From: a virus
Reading direction: 5' to 3' (one strand)
Length of the DNA: 45,705 nucleotides
Virus record (IMG/VR): IMGVR_UViG_3300010938_000065
Span: 1-45,705 of that record
Shown here: piece after piece, positions 33,381-40,371 of the stretch
Layout of the letters: every line of letters begins with the position of its first letter
Position numbering within the stretch: position 1 is the stretch's first letter
Translations under genes and position numbers: made by a program
The notes under the pieces: model-generated
What the model saw: only the letters and a program-made list of their open reading frames with translations
Told to the model about the DNA's origin: nothing
Database searches by the model: none

Positions 33381-34288
33381 TGCTTGTCTATAACGCCACA
33401 GACGGAGCATGTTTGAGAAGTATATGCCGGGTTAACCCAAGCGACATATACTCCTTCCTCCTGCGCGCGTTCCGTGGCTCGACGTGCAAAGTAGCTCCTA
33501 GCCCAACGGTCGATCCGAAGATTGCTAAGAACTTTGGGATGCTCAACAACTAGATTCCGTGAATCTTGCTGACAACGTATCAACGCACGATTCACTTCAA
33601 CATCAAGCTGCTGTTTAAGTAAAGTTTTGAATGGCTTCTTTGGATGCTTCTGTATTTGGCGTTCCCGTTGAGCATCACGTTCCTGACACATGATTGATTT
33701 TAGATTTCTGCCGAGATATCCGTCTGATCTGGCTACGCCGTGGGCGATACCAACATCAACACCCATAGATTTTGGTTTCGGTGTGGCGGCTTCTATTTCT
33801 TTCGATACAAATACACGAGCGTACCATTTGCCATTCCTGATTTGGACTACCTCACTGTGATCTGAAAGTGTCCAACCATTCCTGAGTTTATCATTCAACT
33901 TTCTATGGGAGCGTGCTGGAATCCGCACCTTGTTTCCCCACTGACTCGTGATTGTAAGCCAATAATCGAACGTGCTGTCCTTTGATGGAGAAATGGTTGC
34001 AGGGCATGACTCGAAATTGACTTGGGGACAATTAGATTTATCGCCGTTAGCCTTTGTAGCAGCACGATGTGCCGCAATAACTCCCATAGCTTGCTTCTGC
34101 GCTTGGTTAGCTAACTTACCCATCCCTTTCGTTGAAAAGAACCTGACATGGGGTTTGAAGTAGAGTTGGGTGACAAAATATTGAAGATAGAGCCTGTAAC
34201 GGGATGCTGAATACCGCACATCTTCCAATTTTTGAAAGTTCGGAAGGATTTGGAGTTGGTAGGCTCTGGTAATTGTTTTAGTTCTCAT
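33224..34288 (-). CDS. tnpB: TnpB (IS200/IS605-family OrfB) RNA-guided nuclease (354 aa)
   Basis: RuvC-like catalytic residues in order: Asp178 in MGVDVGIAHG, Glu249 in VVEHPKV, and Asp323 in HADFNAAVNIA. A zinc ribbon lies before the last (Cys294, Cys297, Cys313, Cys316; CSVCG ... CTSC). The N-terminus RAYQLQILPNFQKLEDVRYS is the usual TnpB opening. Length is slightly short of the 370-400 typical. All catalytic residues are intact, so it may be active as an omegaRNA-guided DNA nuclease that retains the element. AAGGG lies upstream of ATG. Codon usage is GC-richer than phage genes. Confidence 0.93.
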   Translation of the reverse strand: MRTKTITRAYQLQILPNFQKLEDVRYSASRYRLYLQYFVTQLYFKPHVRFFSTKGMGKLANQAQKQAMGVIAAHRAATKANGDKSNCPQVNFESCPATISPSKDSTFDYWLTITSQWGNKVRIPARSHRKLNDKLRNGWTLSDHSEVVQIRNGKWYARVFVSKEIEAATPKPKSMGVDVGIAHGVARSDGYLGRNLKSIMCQERDAQRERQIQKHPKKPFKTLLKQQLDVEVNRALIRCQQDSRNLVVEHPKVLSNLRIDRWARSYFARRATERAQEEGVYVAWVNPAYTSQTCSVCGVIDKQSRVNRATFRCTSCNSELHADFNAAVNIARKGQESLRKKAINPLKGVLLGAA

Positions 34289-34330
34289 AATCCCTTACTT
34301 ATTATAGGTACAGCCTAGTGGGGCAGGTTG

Positions 34331-34339
34331 AAATTTTAA
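34331..34339. repeat. 9-bp direct repeat (AAATTTTAA), right flank of mobile element
   Basis: Partner of the repeat at 33203-33211, directly abutting the right end of the element and 6 bp short of the lipoprotein stop. A target-site duplication is not expected for IS200/IS605 transposition, so the pair is unusual. Confidence 0.6.
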
Positions 34340-34345
34340 ATACAA

Positions 34346-34495
34346 TTATCTACGTGATTCAATATCTTTTTGAGGAATTTCTTCACATATATAAAGATTG
34401 GAGCCAAGTAACCGACAATTCTTAACCACGATATTTACTGGACTATTAGCACAGGCCGATAGCATAATTAGGCAAAAAATAAACAAATATTTCAT
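34346..34495 (-). CDS. Small lipoprotein (49 aa)
   Basis: Begins MKYLFIFCLIMLSACANSP, a clear signal peptide with lipobox LSAC, so it should be processed and lipidated. The mature part is about 35 residues (VKNCRLLGSNLYICEEIPQK) with two more cysteines. ATG (34495-34493) overlaps the stop of the upstream gene as ATGA, supporting its reality. It is not proline-rich like known outer-membrane spanins. The mobile element is inserted 15 bp beyond its stop. A periplasmic or outer-membrane role is likely; exact function unknown. Confidence 0.7.
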   Translation of the reverse strand: MKYLFIFCLIMLSACANSPVNIVVKNCRLLGSNLYICEEIPQKDIESRR

Positions 34496-34845
34496 AAATA
34501 TTTATCTTCTTTTGTAATTCTACCATCGAGTATCATGTTAATAAAATTCTTTTTTAAAATTCGTTTTGGCTCGATTCTTTTAAGCCATTTAAATCCAGTA
34601 TTATCTCTAACAAGCACTTGTGCGGAACAAATATAATATGGCATTGTATCTGAATCAATGGTTAACTTATAACTACCATCACCTACTACTGGCTCATATA
34701 AAATATCGCCATCAATAGTTTTCATCCCATGAAGGACTTTTTCTATTGGTTTTCCGACAATATTGTACATAGCATCGCTTAAATATGTGTCGCCAACCTT
34801 GGGTGGATTTAAATACAATAATAACCTGAGAAGCCAGGCACGCAT
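34492..34845 (-). CDS. Hypothetical protein, 117 aa
   Basis: N-terminal basic/hydrophobic stretch (MRAWLLRLLLYLNPPK), perhaps a membrane-proximal helix. The body is beta-rich (DGDILYEPVVGDGSYKLTID) with a KWLKRIEPKRILKK basic patch. ATG is 1 nt beyond the stop of the Rrf2-type gene, so it is co-transcribed with it, and it is coupled to the small lipoprotein downstream. Not recognised. Confidence 0.7.
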   Translation of the reverse strand: MRAWLLRLLLYLNPPKVGDTYLSDAMYNIVGKPIEKVLHGMKTIDGDILYEPVVGDGSYKLTIDSDTMPYYICSAQVLVRDNTGFKWLKRIEPKRILKKNFINMILDGRITKEDKYL

Positions 34846-34846
34846 A

Positions 34847-35182
34847 TTAAATGGTCGTATTTATAAAAGCATCGACGATGGCCTTATTAAGCCTACTTGT
34901 AGGTGCTTGATCAAAACTTACAGTGCCAAAATCACGTCCTACAGCTTTTGCAACGTGCCAAGCAGTTATAGGCCCATTTTCGCGATTCAAGACATAACCG
35001 CCACCAGGACCGCGACGAACAGTGACAAGGCCGGCCTGCCTTAGATTACGCATAACCTGTTCAAGAAAATTTATCGTAGTATCAATCGTATTCGCAAGAT
35101 CAGAGGTACGAGTAGGTCCTTCACGATTTTTGAGCATATTTACTGCATTAATACCGACTTCTAGCTTTTTATTTAATTTCAT
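34847..35182 (-). CDS. Rrf2-family transcription regulator without Fe-S cysteines (111 aa)
   Basis: Winged helix-turn-helix of the Rrf2/IscR type: NKKLEVGINAVNMLKN, then IDTTINFLEQVMRNLRQAGL as the recognition region, then the family marker VTVRRGPGGGYVLNRENG for the wing. IscR binds a [2Fe-2S] cluster through three cysteines; this protein has none. It is shorter than IscR (about 160 aa) and lacks the Fe-S and effector tail. GAGGAG lies close upstream of ATG. It likely acts as a constitutive DNA-binding repressor or a phage switch; its target is unknown. Confidence 0.82.
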   Translation of the reverse strand: MKLNKKLEVGINAVNMLKNREGPTRTSDLANTIDTTINFLEQVMRNLRQAGLVTVRRGPGGGYVLNRENGPITAWHVAKAVGRDFGTVSFDQAPTSRLNKAIVDAFINTTI

Positions 35183-35192
35183 ATTTGTCTCC

Positions 35193-35627
35193 TCAATTCA
35201 TCTTATCATATTTATATAACAGTTCAACTATTTTATTGACCTCGTTTTGTGTCAAACCTATAAATCCATTGGTTTTAACTAATCTTGGAGTTAATTCGCC
35301 CATATCTGAATTATCATCTAAAATAACAAAATTATTTACATTTTTATGTCTATCTAACCATGCTTTAATCTGATTACCTCGAATACCCTTTTCATCTCCA
35401 GTAATATCAATTACACGCTTAGGATCAATACCATTAGATTTTAGAATATCTCTTACAGCATGAAGACCATGAATACGCCAAGAACTGGATACGACAATTT
35501 TAAGTTCTGGAACTTTTTTAAGCAATAAATTCAAATTCTTACACGCCATTTTAGAAAATGTAGCTCCTTCAGTTTTATAACCATATGGATTAAGAACTCC
35601 ATCAAAATCTAAAAACAAAACCTTCAT
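35193..35627 (-). CDS. HAD-superfamily phosphatase (144 aa)
   Basis: The start is placed at ATG 35627, because GGTGG lies just before it and an earlier ATG at 35645 would overlap the upstream lipoprotein. Motif I LFLDFDGVLN supplies the Asp nucleophile and the second Asp. Motif II VVSSSWR supplies Ser. A motif IV-like ILDDNSD follows. There is no cap domain of any size. Small phage HAD proteins of this type are related to polynucleotide phosphatase and nucleotidase domains, so nucleic-acid end repair or nucleotide dephosphorylation is plausible. Substrate not determined. Confidence 0.8.
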   Translation of the reverse strand: MKVLFLDFDGVLNPYGYKTEGATFSKMACKNLNLLLKKVPELKIVVSSSWRIHGLHAVRDILKSNGIDPKRVIDITGDEKGIRGNQIKAWLDRHKNVNNFVILDDNSDMGELTPRLVKTNGFIGLTQNEVNKIVELLYKYDKMN

Positions 35628-35628
35628 A

Positions 35629-35832
35629 TTACCACCTATATACATCGCAAGTGATTTTAAATTCTATTTTTTGGCATCGGCTATTAGGAGATTTACAATT
35701 TATATCTCCATTATTATCTAAACTTGTGGCCATTGATTTACCACAATTCATATATATTTCCTTACTTATAAAAGTAGAACAACCATTAAATAGGGCAACC
35801 ATCAGGAACGTTAATAATCTTACTATAACCAT
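35629..35832 (-). CDS. Small lipoprotein (67 aa)
   Basis: Signal peptide MVIVRLLTFLMVALFNGC with lipobox FNGC (Cys18), so likely a lipidated envelope protein. The mature part has four further cysteines (MNCGKS, INCKS, SRCQK, ITCDV), probably disulphide-bonded in the periplasm. Its stop TAA lies 1 nt before the HAD start and its 5' end overlaps the upstream gene by 47 nt, so the three are coupled. Function unknown; no proline-rich spanin signature. Confidence 0.65.
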   Translation of the reverse strand: MVIVRLLTFLMVALFNGCSTFISKEIYMNCGKSMATSLDNNGDINCKSPNSRCQKIEFKITCDVYRW

Positions 35833-36040
35833 AGAATTTTGTCAACCTTTTAATAGTATCAATTACTTCTTCTGGCCACCCAGAGATTTCTCCTATATAA
35901 TATGCTACGGCTACGCAAGGGACCATAGTAGAGACTGATAAAGAAGAAATTATCTTATAAATATCTTCGTCTTTATGGTTTTCATAGTAACTATGAATAA
36001 ATTTTTTGTTTATTCTATATAGTTCTATATCTAAAACCAC
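35786..36040 (-). CDS. Hypothetical protein, 84 aa
   Basis: Starts at GTG 36040, 2 nt after the GMP-reductase-like stop. It contains ENHKDEDIYKIISSLSVST and VPCVAVAYYIGEISGWPEEV, followed by IDTIKRLTKFYGYSK. Moderately hydrophobic but without a clear membrane helix. It overlaps the downstream lipoprotein gene by 47 nt. I do not recognise the family. Confidence 0.6.
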   Translation of the reverse strand: MVLDIELYRINKKFIHSYYENHKDEDIYKIISSLSVSTMVPCVAVAYYIGEISGWPEEVIDTIKRLTKFYGYSKIINVPDGCPI

Positions 36041-36042
36041 GG

Positions 36043-37125
36043 TTATTCTCTACCATGAGCGCCATTCTCACGCCTTGTCGCGTTACTAATTTTTACAAAT
36101 TCTACATTATCATGAAATTCATTAATATTGCTAGCCCCGACATATGTCATGGCAGAACGTAAGCCGCCTTCTATATCTTGTAAAATATTCTTAACAGGAC
36201 CTTTATAATTTACATAAAAAGCTTCGCCTTCATCAGTGCGCCACGCAGCATTTTTTCTTTGAATTTCATAAGACTCTTTTGAGGCCGATCCACGATATTT
36301 CTTTCTCAATAATTGAGTTTTAGATAACTCAGAAGCTTCCTCAATACTAACTATATTTCCCGTAGCATCTAAAATATCACCAGGAGTTTCATCTGTACCA
36401 GATAGCATACCGCCAAGCATAACTAGATGCGCTCCTGCTCCAATTGCCTTAGCAATATCGCCAGGGGTTTTCATGCCACCGTCTGCGATTATAATGACTT
36501 CGGTATTTTTTAATAAATTAGCAATTTCAATTACGGCAGAAAGCTGCGGATATCCTACGCCAGTCTTAAGCCTAGTAGTGCAAGCACTTCCTGGGCCAAT
36601 ACCTATTTTTATACCATCAACAGCAGTGCCTGTATATTCTAAAAATGTTTTTACACTATCTGAGCTAGCAAAATTACCCACAAAAATAGAGCCATTATCT
36701 CCAATAATTTCCTTAAGTCTTTTTACCTGTTCTACTACGCTTATTTGAGCACCATGGGCTACATCAATAACAAAATGAGAAGCCCCAGAATCTAGTAATG
36801 CTTTTGCTCTTTCTAATTCCATATTTCCAATACCGATAGAAACCCAAGGAGATAGATGGTGACCGAGAAAATATTCAATAGATTCTTTGAACATAGCTAC
36901 ATTATCCTGTATGGAGCAAAATCTATGCATACATCCACGAGCACCGACTTTTGCTAGTGCTTTACACATTTTAGGACCAGTCACAGTGTCCATATTTGAC
37001 GATATTACAGGAAGAAATAGATTATCTCCGCGTACATTAACAGATAAGTTCACGTCCTGTCTACTAAAAATATTTGAAAATCTTGGAATGATAAGCACAT
37101 CATCAAATGTAAACGTTTCCTTCAT
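36043..37125 (-). CDS. guaC: GMP reductase-like enzyme, IMPDH/GMPR family (360 aa)
   Basis: A TIM-barrel enzyme that acts on purine nucleotides. GIGPGSACTTRLKTGVGYPQ contains the catalytic Cys182 loop. ADGGMKTPGDIAKAIGAGA and LVMLGGMLSGTDETPG are phosphate-binding segments. DIEGGLRSAMTYVGA near the C-terminus is the family ending. No CBS domains are present, and GVGYPQ plus the EGEA..VNYKGPV stretch is closer to GMP reductase (GMP to IMP) than IMP dehydrogenase. That split is a judgement by eye. It overlaps the deaminase stop (ATGA), so it belongs to the nucleotide operon. Confidence 0.85.
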   Translation of the reverse strand: MKETFTFDDVLIIPRFSNIFSRQDVNLSVNVRGDNLFLPVISSNMDTVTGPKMCKALAKVGARGCMHRFCSIQDNVAMFKESIEYFLGHHLSPWVSIGIGNMELERAKALLDSGASHFVIDVAHGAQISVVEQVKRLKEIIGDNGSIFVGNFASSDSVKTFLEYTGTAVDGIKIGIGPGSACTTRLKTGVGYPQLSAVIEIANLLKNTEVIIIADGGMKTPGDIAKAIGAGAHLVMLGGMLSGTDETPGDILDATGNIVSIEEASELSKTQLLRKKYRGSASKESYEIQRKNAAWRTDEGEAFYVNYKGPVKNILQDIEGGLRSAMTYVGASNINEFHDNVEFVKISNATRRENGAHGRE

Positions 37126-37484
37126 TGTATTTTCTCCTTTTTAAAGCTTCCTGCATAAGAATACACTATTTCTTTCACGCCACAATCAATTAAAAATCGC
37201 CAACAAGACTCACAAGGTTTTGCTATAGCCCAAATACCATTCTTTTGCTGTCTAAAAATATAAGCCGTGGCTCCATTAACTTTATACCCAGCATTTACAA
37301 CAGCCATAAATTCTGCATGCACATATTTCCAATTATGCGGACTTTTTGGGTGGGTTTTAAGCAGATTAAATCCAACACCTAATACTTTTTTACCTTTAGC
37401 AATAACACAGCCAAGCTTATGGCTATGATGATCAGATTTTTTGCTAGCTTCTTTGGCTAAATATAAAAAATGTTCTTGTCTCAC
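37122..37484 (-). CDS. dCMP/cytidine deaminase-family protein (120 aa)
   Basis: Zinc-dependent deaminase motif: VHAEFM (His56, Glu58) and PCESCW (Cys91, Cys94). The KLGCVIAKGKKVLGVGFN strand-turn is typical of the family. At 120 residues it is shorter than T4 dCMP deaminase and lacks its allosteric insert. In an operon with ThyX, conversion of dCMP to dUMP, the ThyX substrate, is the natural role. A nucleoside, tRNA or riboflavin-type substrate cannot be excluded. GTG start at 37484 overlaps the ThyX stop as GTGA. Confidence 0.8.
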   Translation of the reverse strand: MRQEHFLYLAKEASKKSDHHSHKLGCVIAKGKKVLGVGFNLLKTHPKSPHNWKYVHAEFMAVVNAGYKVNGATAYIFRQQKNGIWAIAKPCESCWRFLIDCGVKEIVYSYAGSFKKEKIQ

Positions 37485-38362
37485 GTCAAACCTTCAAATT
37501 TTGTAATATTTTCATTTGGAAGGGTTTTACGATATTGTATCCAACCACGCAAATTACCAGACAGCTCTCTTGGAACATCGCCGTATTGTGCTTTTGCTTG
37601 ATGTTCTGCCGGAGAAGCATGAATAGGTACTTGACCTAAAAGACGATCATAAAGACGAAGATCTTGTTCAACGGTAGTGGCTGTACCGTCATGATTTAAA
37701 TATGAAACGCGAGCACAACGAGCTACCGAACGCTTAATAGCCAAATGCATGGCATCTTCGGAATCTTTCAAACTTGAAATTTTAAAATAATCTTTTATTT
37801 CCTGAATGGCCAAATCATCAACGAAAGGAAGGTGCCAACAATCGACTTCTAATTGTTGTGGAAGATGGGCTTTATATTTTTCATACATAATGTCTGACAA
37901 CATATGAATTTCGGGCTGCGCATCTTTATGGCAACGAAGAGCAAAAAAATTATCAAGATCAGTGGCCGTCATAATCACAGTAATGGTGGAAAAAGGCTCA
38001 AGAATACGATTTGCATATTGCTTATGAACTTCCAGGGTTGCAAGTTCATTTGCACATTCAACCATATAATCTCTAGCTTTAAGCCATATTTTAACGGCCT
38101 TATCATGGACCTCGTCCGTTAATATTTCACCACCCTGCATACCCTTTTGATTTTTAGTAAAAGCTTTGGGTATAACCGGATTATCCATTACCATTTGAAT
38201 AGATTTTTTTACTGGAATGGCTCTAGAACTAGACGCATTTCTAGAAAATACACGATGAGTCATAAATTCTGCATGAATAAAACGAGGGTATTTCAACACA
38301 AAAGTAGTAAGCCTTATTCCATTAGGGCCTATTGAATCTGCTATAATATCGACTTCAATCAT
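37481..38362 (-). CDS. thyX: FAD-dependent thymidylate synthase ThyX (293 aa)
   Basis: Makes dTMP from dUMP using methylene-tetrahydrofolate and FAD/NADPH. The ThyX motif HRxxSxNxxSxR is HRVFSRNASSSR at residues 36-47 (Thr35 replaces the leading Arg of RHR). Other family blocks are EVHKQYANRILEPFS and PIHASPAEHQ. The 3' part has the SGNLRGWIQYRK ending. Length is typical. It is translationally coupled to the deaminase. Its ATG overlaps by 8 nt a small membrane gene encoded upstream. Confidence 0.92.
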   Translation of the reverse strand: MIEVDIIADSIGPNGIRLTTFVLKYPRFIHAEFMTHRVFSRNASSSRAIPVKKSIQMVMDNPVIPKAFTKNQKGMQGGEILTDEVHDKAVKIWLKARDYMVECANELATLEVHKQYANRILEPFSTITVIMTATDLDNFFALRCHKDAQPEIHMLSDIMYEKYKAHLPQQLEVDCWHLPFVDDLAIQEIKDYFKISSLKDSEDAMHLAIKRSVARCARVSYLNHDGTATTVEQDLRLYDRLLGQVPIHASPAEHQAKAQYGDVPRELSGNLRGWIQYRKTLPNENITKFEGLT

Positions 38363-38513
38363 TTTTATCTATAAAATTATTAATCGTACTTTTAATCACT
38401 ATATATAACCATAGAATGGTTAAACCCCAAGGCAATATAGTTGCAACAACCAATACAGATTTGGGAACATTCTTAAGCTCTATAGTTATCCTTTTGATAA
38501 CGCTATAGTTCAT
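38355..38513 (-). CDS. Small single-pass membrane protein (52 aa) within nucleotide operon
   Basis: Begins MNYSVIKRITIELKNVPK, then one membrane helix (VLVVATILPWGLTILWLYIV) and a short tail ending FIDKND. Its ATG overlaps the peptide deformylase stop as ATGA (38510-38513) and its stop lies 8 nt inside ThyX, so it is wedged into a tight operon. Overlaps on both sides make it credible despite its size. Function unknown. Confidence 0.65.
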   Translation of the reverse strand: MNYSVIKRITIELKNVPKSVLVVATILPWGLTILWLYIVIKSTINNFIDKND

Positions 38514-39001
38514 TTTACTTTTAATCCCCATTTTTTGGCAAGCTCTTTACGTTTTTTTCTAGAAATACTGTCATTTTCCATAAATCCTTTGCCATCTAAA
38601 TGTTCAATTTCATGTTGTACGCAAACAGCATAAATATCTTTAAAAACAGCTTTATTAGCCATTCCTTTAACATCTTGGAATGCAACAGAAACCCAAGCCT
38701 TACGAGAAGGGACTATTAAATATTCTCCTGGCGCACTTAAACAACCTTCTCTTAGTCCTGCGGGCACAATAGAAGTTTCTATAATAATGGGGTTTATAAT
38801 TTCTAACCTTTTATTCTCAGGCCCTTCCATCACAAACATTCTATGGTTTAGAAGCACCTGATTAGCAGACAAACCCATTCCATTATTTGCCTTCATAGTA
38901 TCCCACATAGCGTCTAGCCAATATTGCAAATCCCTATCAAAATTATATATAATTTGAGTAGGCTTAAAAAGATGTGGGTGGGGAAACCTTAAAATTTCCA
39001 T
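38510..39001 (-). CDS. def: Peptide deformylase (163 aa)
   Basis: Removes the N-formyl group from nascent proteins. The three family motifs are present: GMGLSANQ (residues 41-48), EGCLS with metal ligand Cys87, and HEIEH (His130, Glu131, His134), the last with Glu in place of the more usual Asp in HEIDH. Length is normal (about 165). Phage deformylases are known in marine viruses and may keep host translation products active. It is the first gene of the operon def, small membrane protein, thyX, deaminase, guaC. Upstream 188 bp (39002-39189) is AT-rich with no clean promoter. Confidence 0.93.
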   Translation of the reverse strand: MEILRFPHPHLFKPTQIIYNFDRDLQYWLDAMWDTMKANNGMGLSANQVLLNHRMFVMEGPENKRLEIINPIIIETSIVPAGLREGCLSAPGEYLIVPSRKAWVSVAFQDVKGMANKAVFKDIYAVCVQHEIEHLDGKGFMENDSISRKKRKELAKKWGLKVK

Positions 39002-39189
39002 CGAATAACTCTTTTAAATATATTCTACTATATTAAACCTATAATATACAGAATTTTTAGATAATTAATTTTTTATATTTTTAACAATTAAATAAAAAAT
39101 GCTATATCTAATTGCATAAATAATAAGCATAATCAAGGTTAGCTATATGCCAACTATAAAAGTAGCTTCCAACCAACCTTTCTTTCTGA

Positions 39190-39534
39190 TCACTGAATAT
39201 GCCATTGCAGATTAATAGTATAAGCGGTAGGAGTTATAGTATTATTGACCGAATCACAAATTCCTAAAGTTGGCAATTTAAAATTTAAACTTTTATTTTT
39301 ATAAGTCTTATAGGCAAATCCCGTTATGCCAACCACTGACATCCCATCTTTGCCGAGATAATAATTGCCTTTCTGATCGGCATAAGAAATAAGGCTATTT
39401 TCATATTTGCTAACTAACTGATAAATTCCATTATGTTTTAAACTAACTTCTACAGCTTTATTACAAGCATCTGAATAGATACTATTAGTTACTAAAACAA
39501 CACAAAAACTAGTTATTGCAGAATCAATAATCAT
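39190..39534 (-). CDS. Hypothetical, possibly exported protein (114 aa)
   Basis: N-terminal hydrophobic stretch (MIIDSAITSFCVVLVTNSIY) without a basic start, so export is only possible. Later ISYADQKGNYYLGKDGMSVV and a beta-rich C-terminus ending INLQWHIQ. Two extra cysteines (DACNK, GICDS). It lies 2 nt after the stop of the next upstream gene. Family not recognised. Confidence 0.6.
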   Translation of the reverse strand: MIIDSAITSFCVVLVTNSIYSDACNKAVEVSLKHNGIYQLVSKYENSLISYADQKGNYYLGKDGMSVVGITGFAYKTYKNKSLNFKLPTLGICDSVNNTITPTAYTINLQWHIQ

Positions 39535-39536
39535 AA

Positions 39537-39743
39537 TTATGAGTTATGATCGTTCCACCACTGGCCATCCACTTCCTCATCCCATTCTGGCAATGGGTCG
39601 CCTTTCTCTAATATTCTATCAGAAAGATCGAATAAATGTCTACGCATTTTTTCATCTTTAGTATCTAAAAGTTCTCCTATAGCTCGAAAAGCTTCTCTAT
39701 CCGTTAACTTACCTTCTTGCCAATGTTTACATATTGTACACAT
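39537..39743 (-). CDS. Hypothetical CxxC protein (68 aa)
   Basis: Begins MCTICKHWQEGKLTDREAF, with one CxxC at the start. An acidic helical body (DEKMRRHLFDLSDRILEKGD) and an Asp/Trp-rich end (EVDGQWWNDHNS) follow. It is part of a run of short genes (39190-40566). No clear family; metal binding would need a partner. Confidence 0.65.
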   Translation of the reverse strand: MCTICKHWQEGKLTDREAFRAIGELLDTKDEKMRRHLFDLSDRILEKGDPLPEWDEEVDGQWWNDHNS

Positions 39744-39766
39744 TTTTTAACATACCACTTATAATA

Positions 39767-39964
39767 TTAACTATCAAAATCACGTTCTTTATGATGAGAC
39801 TGTAAAGAATCACCATAATAATCTATATTGGTCTTTATTAAATCTTTTATCTTTAAATATGCATCCTTGCATATTGAACATCTTTCATTTTCAATACTAT
39901 GCTTACTATAAACAATTTTTCTCCATTTATATCCACAATAAGTACATTCAAGTTCGATATCCAT
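39767..39964 (-). CDS. Small zinc-ribbon protein (65 aa)
   Basis: CTYCGYKWRK near the N-terminus and RCSICKDAY about 20 residues later give two CxxC pairs, a compact zinc ribbon. The C-terminus is a basic/acidic tail (KTNIDYYGDS, HHKERDFDS). ATG overlaps the upstream stop by one base (TAATG), so it is coupled. Nucleic-acid or protein binding is likely but no target is evident. Confidence 0.7.
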   Translation of the reverse strand: MDIELECTYCGYKWRKIVYSKHSIENERCSICKDAYLKIKDLIKTNIDYYGDSLQSHHKERDFDS

Positions 39965-40299
39965 TAATCACCCTTTAATTCATTTATTCTATACAGAATA
40001 ATAGAAGCTATAAAAGAAGTCAAATTTTTCACCAAAATATTATAATCTTCATCTTCTTTAATATCTTCTTGTATAAGATACTTAAAATATCCTGGGCAGG
40101 AAAATTCAGCTTTTTCTAAAAGACTATTTCCTTTTTCTTCTATATTAAGCTGATACCAATCATGCGCCAAGCACACATAGGCTTTAGCTAAAATACGTAA
40201 TGGAACAGTATCATACTTAGAATCCCAAAAAACTTCTTGTTCTTCTAATTGATTAATTAATTGCCTATCGCTTTCAGATATATCGCCCGCAATCTTCAT
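39964..40299 (-). CDS. Hypothetical protein, 111 aa
   Basis: Acidic, mostly helical protein (GDISESDRQLINQLEEQEVF; VPLRILAKAYVCLAHDWYQL) with a C-terminal helix SFIASIILYRINELKGD. One base overlaps the zinc-ribbon gene. Its ATG lies 6 nt from the transposon relic at 40305, so the ribosome site falls in or near the relic. Family not recognised. Confidence 0.65.
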   Translation of the reverse strand: MKIAGDISESDRQLINQLEEQEVFWDSKYDTVPLRILAKAYVCLAHDWYQLNIEEKGNSLLEKAEFSCPGYFKYLIQEDIKEDEDYNILVKNLTSFIASIILYRINELKGD

Positions 40300-40304
40300 A
40301 TTTC

Positions 40305-40365
40305 ACAGCCTGTCCTATTACGCTGCGCTTGATCTATTATAGGCGCAATCTAGTGGAATAGATTT
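40305..40365. mobile_element. 61-bp MITE-like relic of the TnpB element (both ends joined)
   Basis: The left half (40307-40334) aligns with the tnpB-side end of the element at 33211-33238: CCTG, CC, CTGCGC blocks are shared. The right half (40335-40365) aligns with the other end at 34301-34331: TATTATAGG and CTAGTGG are identical. Order and orientation match the full element with the gene deleted. Roughly two-thirds of positions agree, so it is older than the intact copy. It lies in a 72-bp gap between minus-strand genes. Confidence 0.6.
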
Positions 40366-40371
40366 AATTTA

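Larger units (their letters stand above)
33212..34330 (-). mobile_element. TnpB-only insertion element with perfect 20-bp inverted ends (1119 bp)
   Basis: Ends are CAACCTGCCCCACTAGGCTG (33212-33231) and its exact reverse complement (34311-34330). Each end can also form a small internal hairpin: CTAGGC-TGC-GCCTAG at 33224-33238, and TAGG-TACAG-CCTA near 34305-34318. The body holds one gene, tnpB; no TnpA or serine recombinase is present. Base composition is visibly richer in G+C than the flanks, so it looks recently acquired. It sits between a plus-strand membrane-protein gene and a minus-strand lipoprotein gene without disrupting either. Confidence 0.85.

Noticed and set aside
33224-34288. 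Serine or Y1 transposase gene within the element
   Set aside because: Only one gene fits in 1119 bp, and it has TnpB RuvC and zinc-ribbon residues, not HUH or serine-recombinase motifs.
39147-39215. 22-aa plus-strand ORF (MPTIKVASNQPFFLITEYA)
   Set aside because: Very short, with a weak ribosome site, and it overlaps the 3' end of the minus-strand gene ending at 39190.
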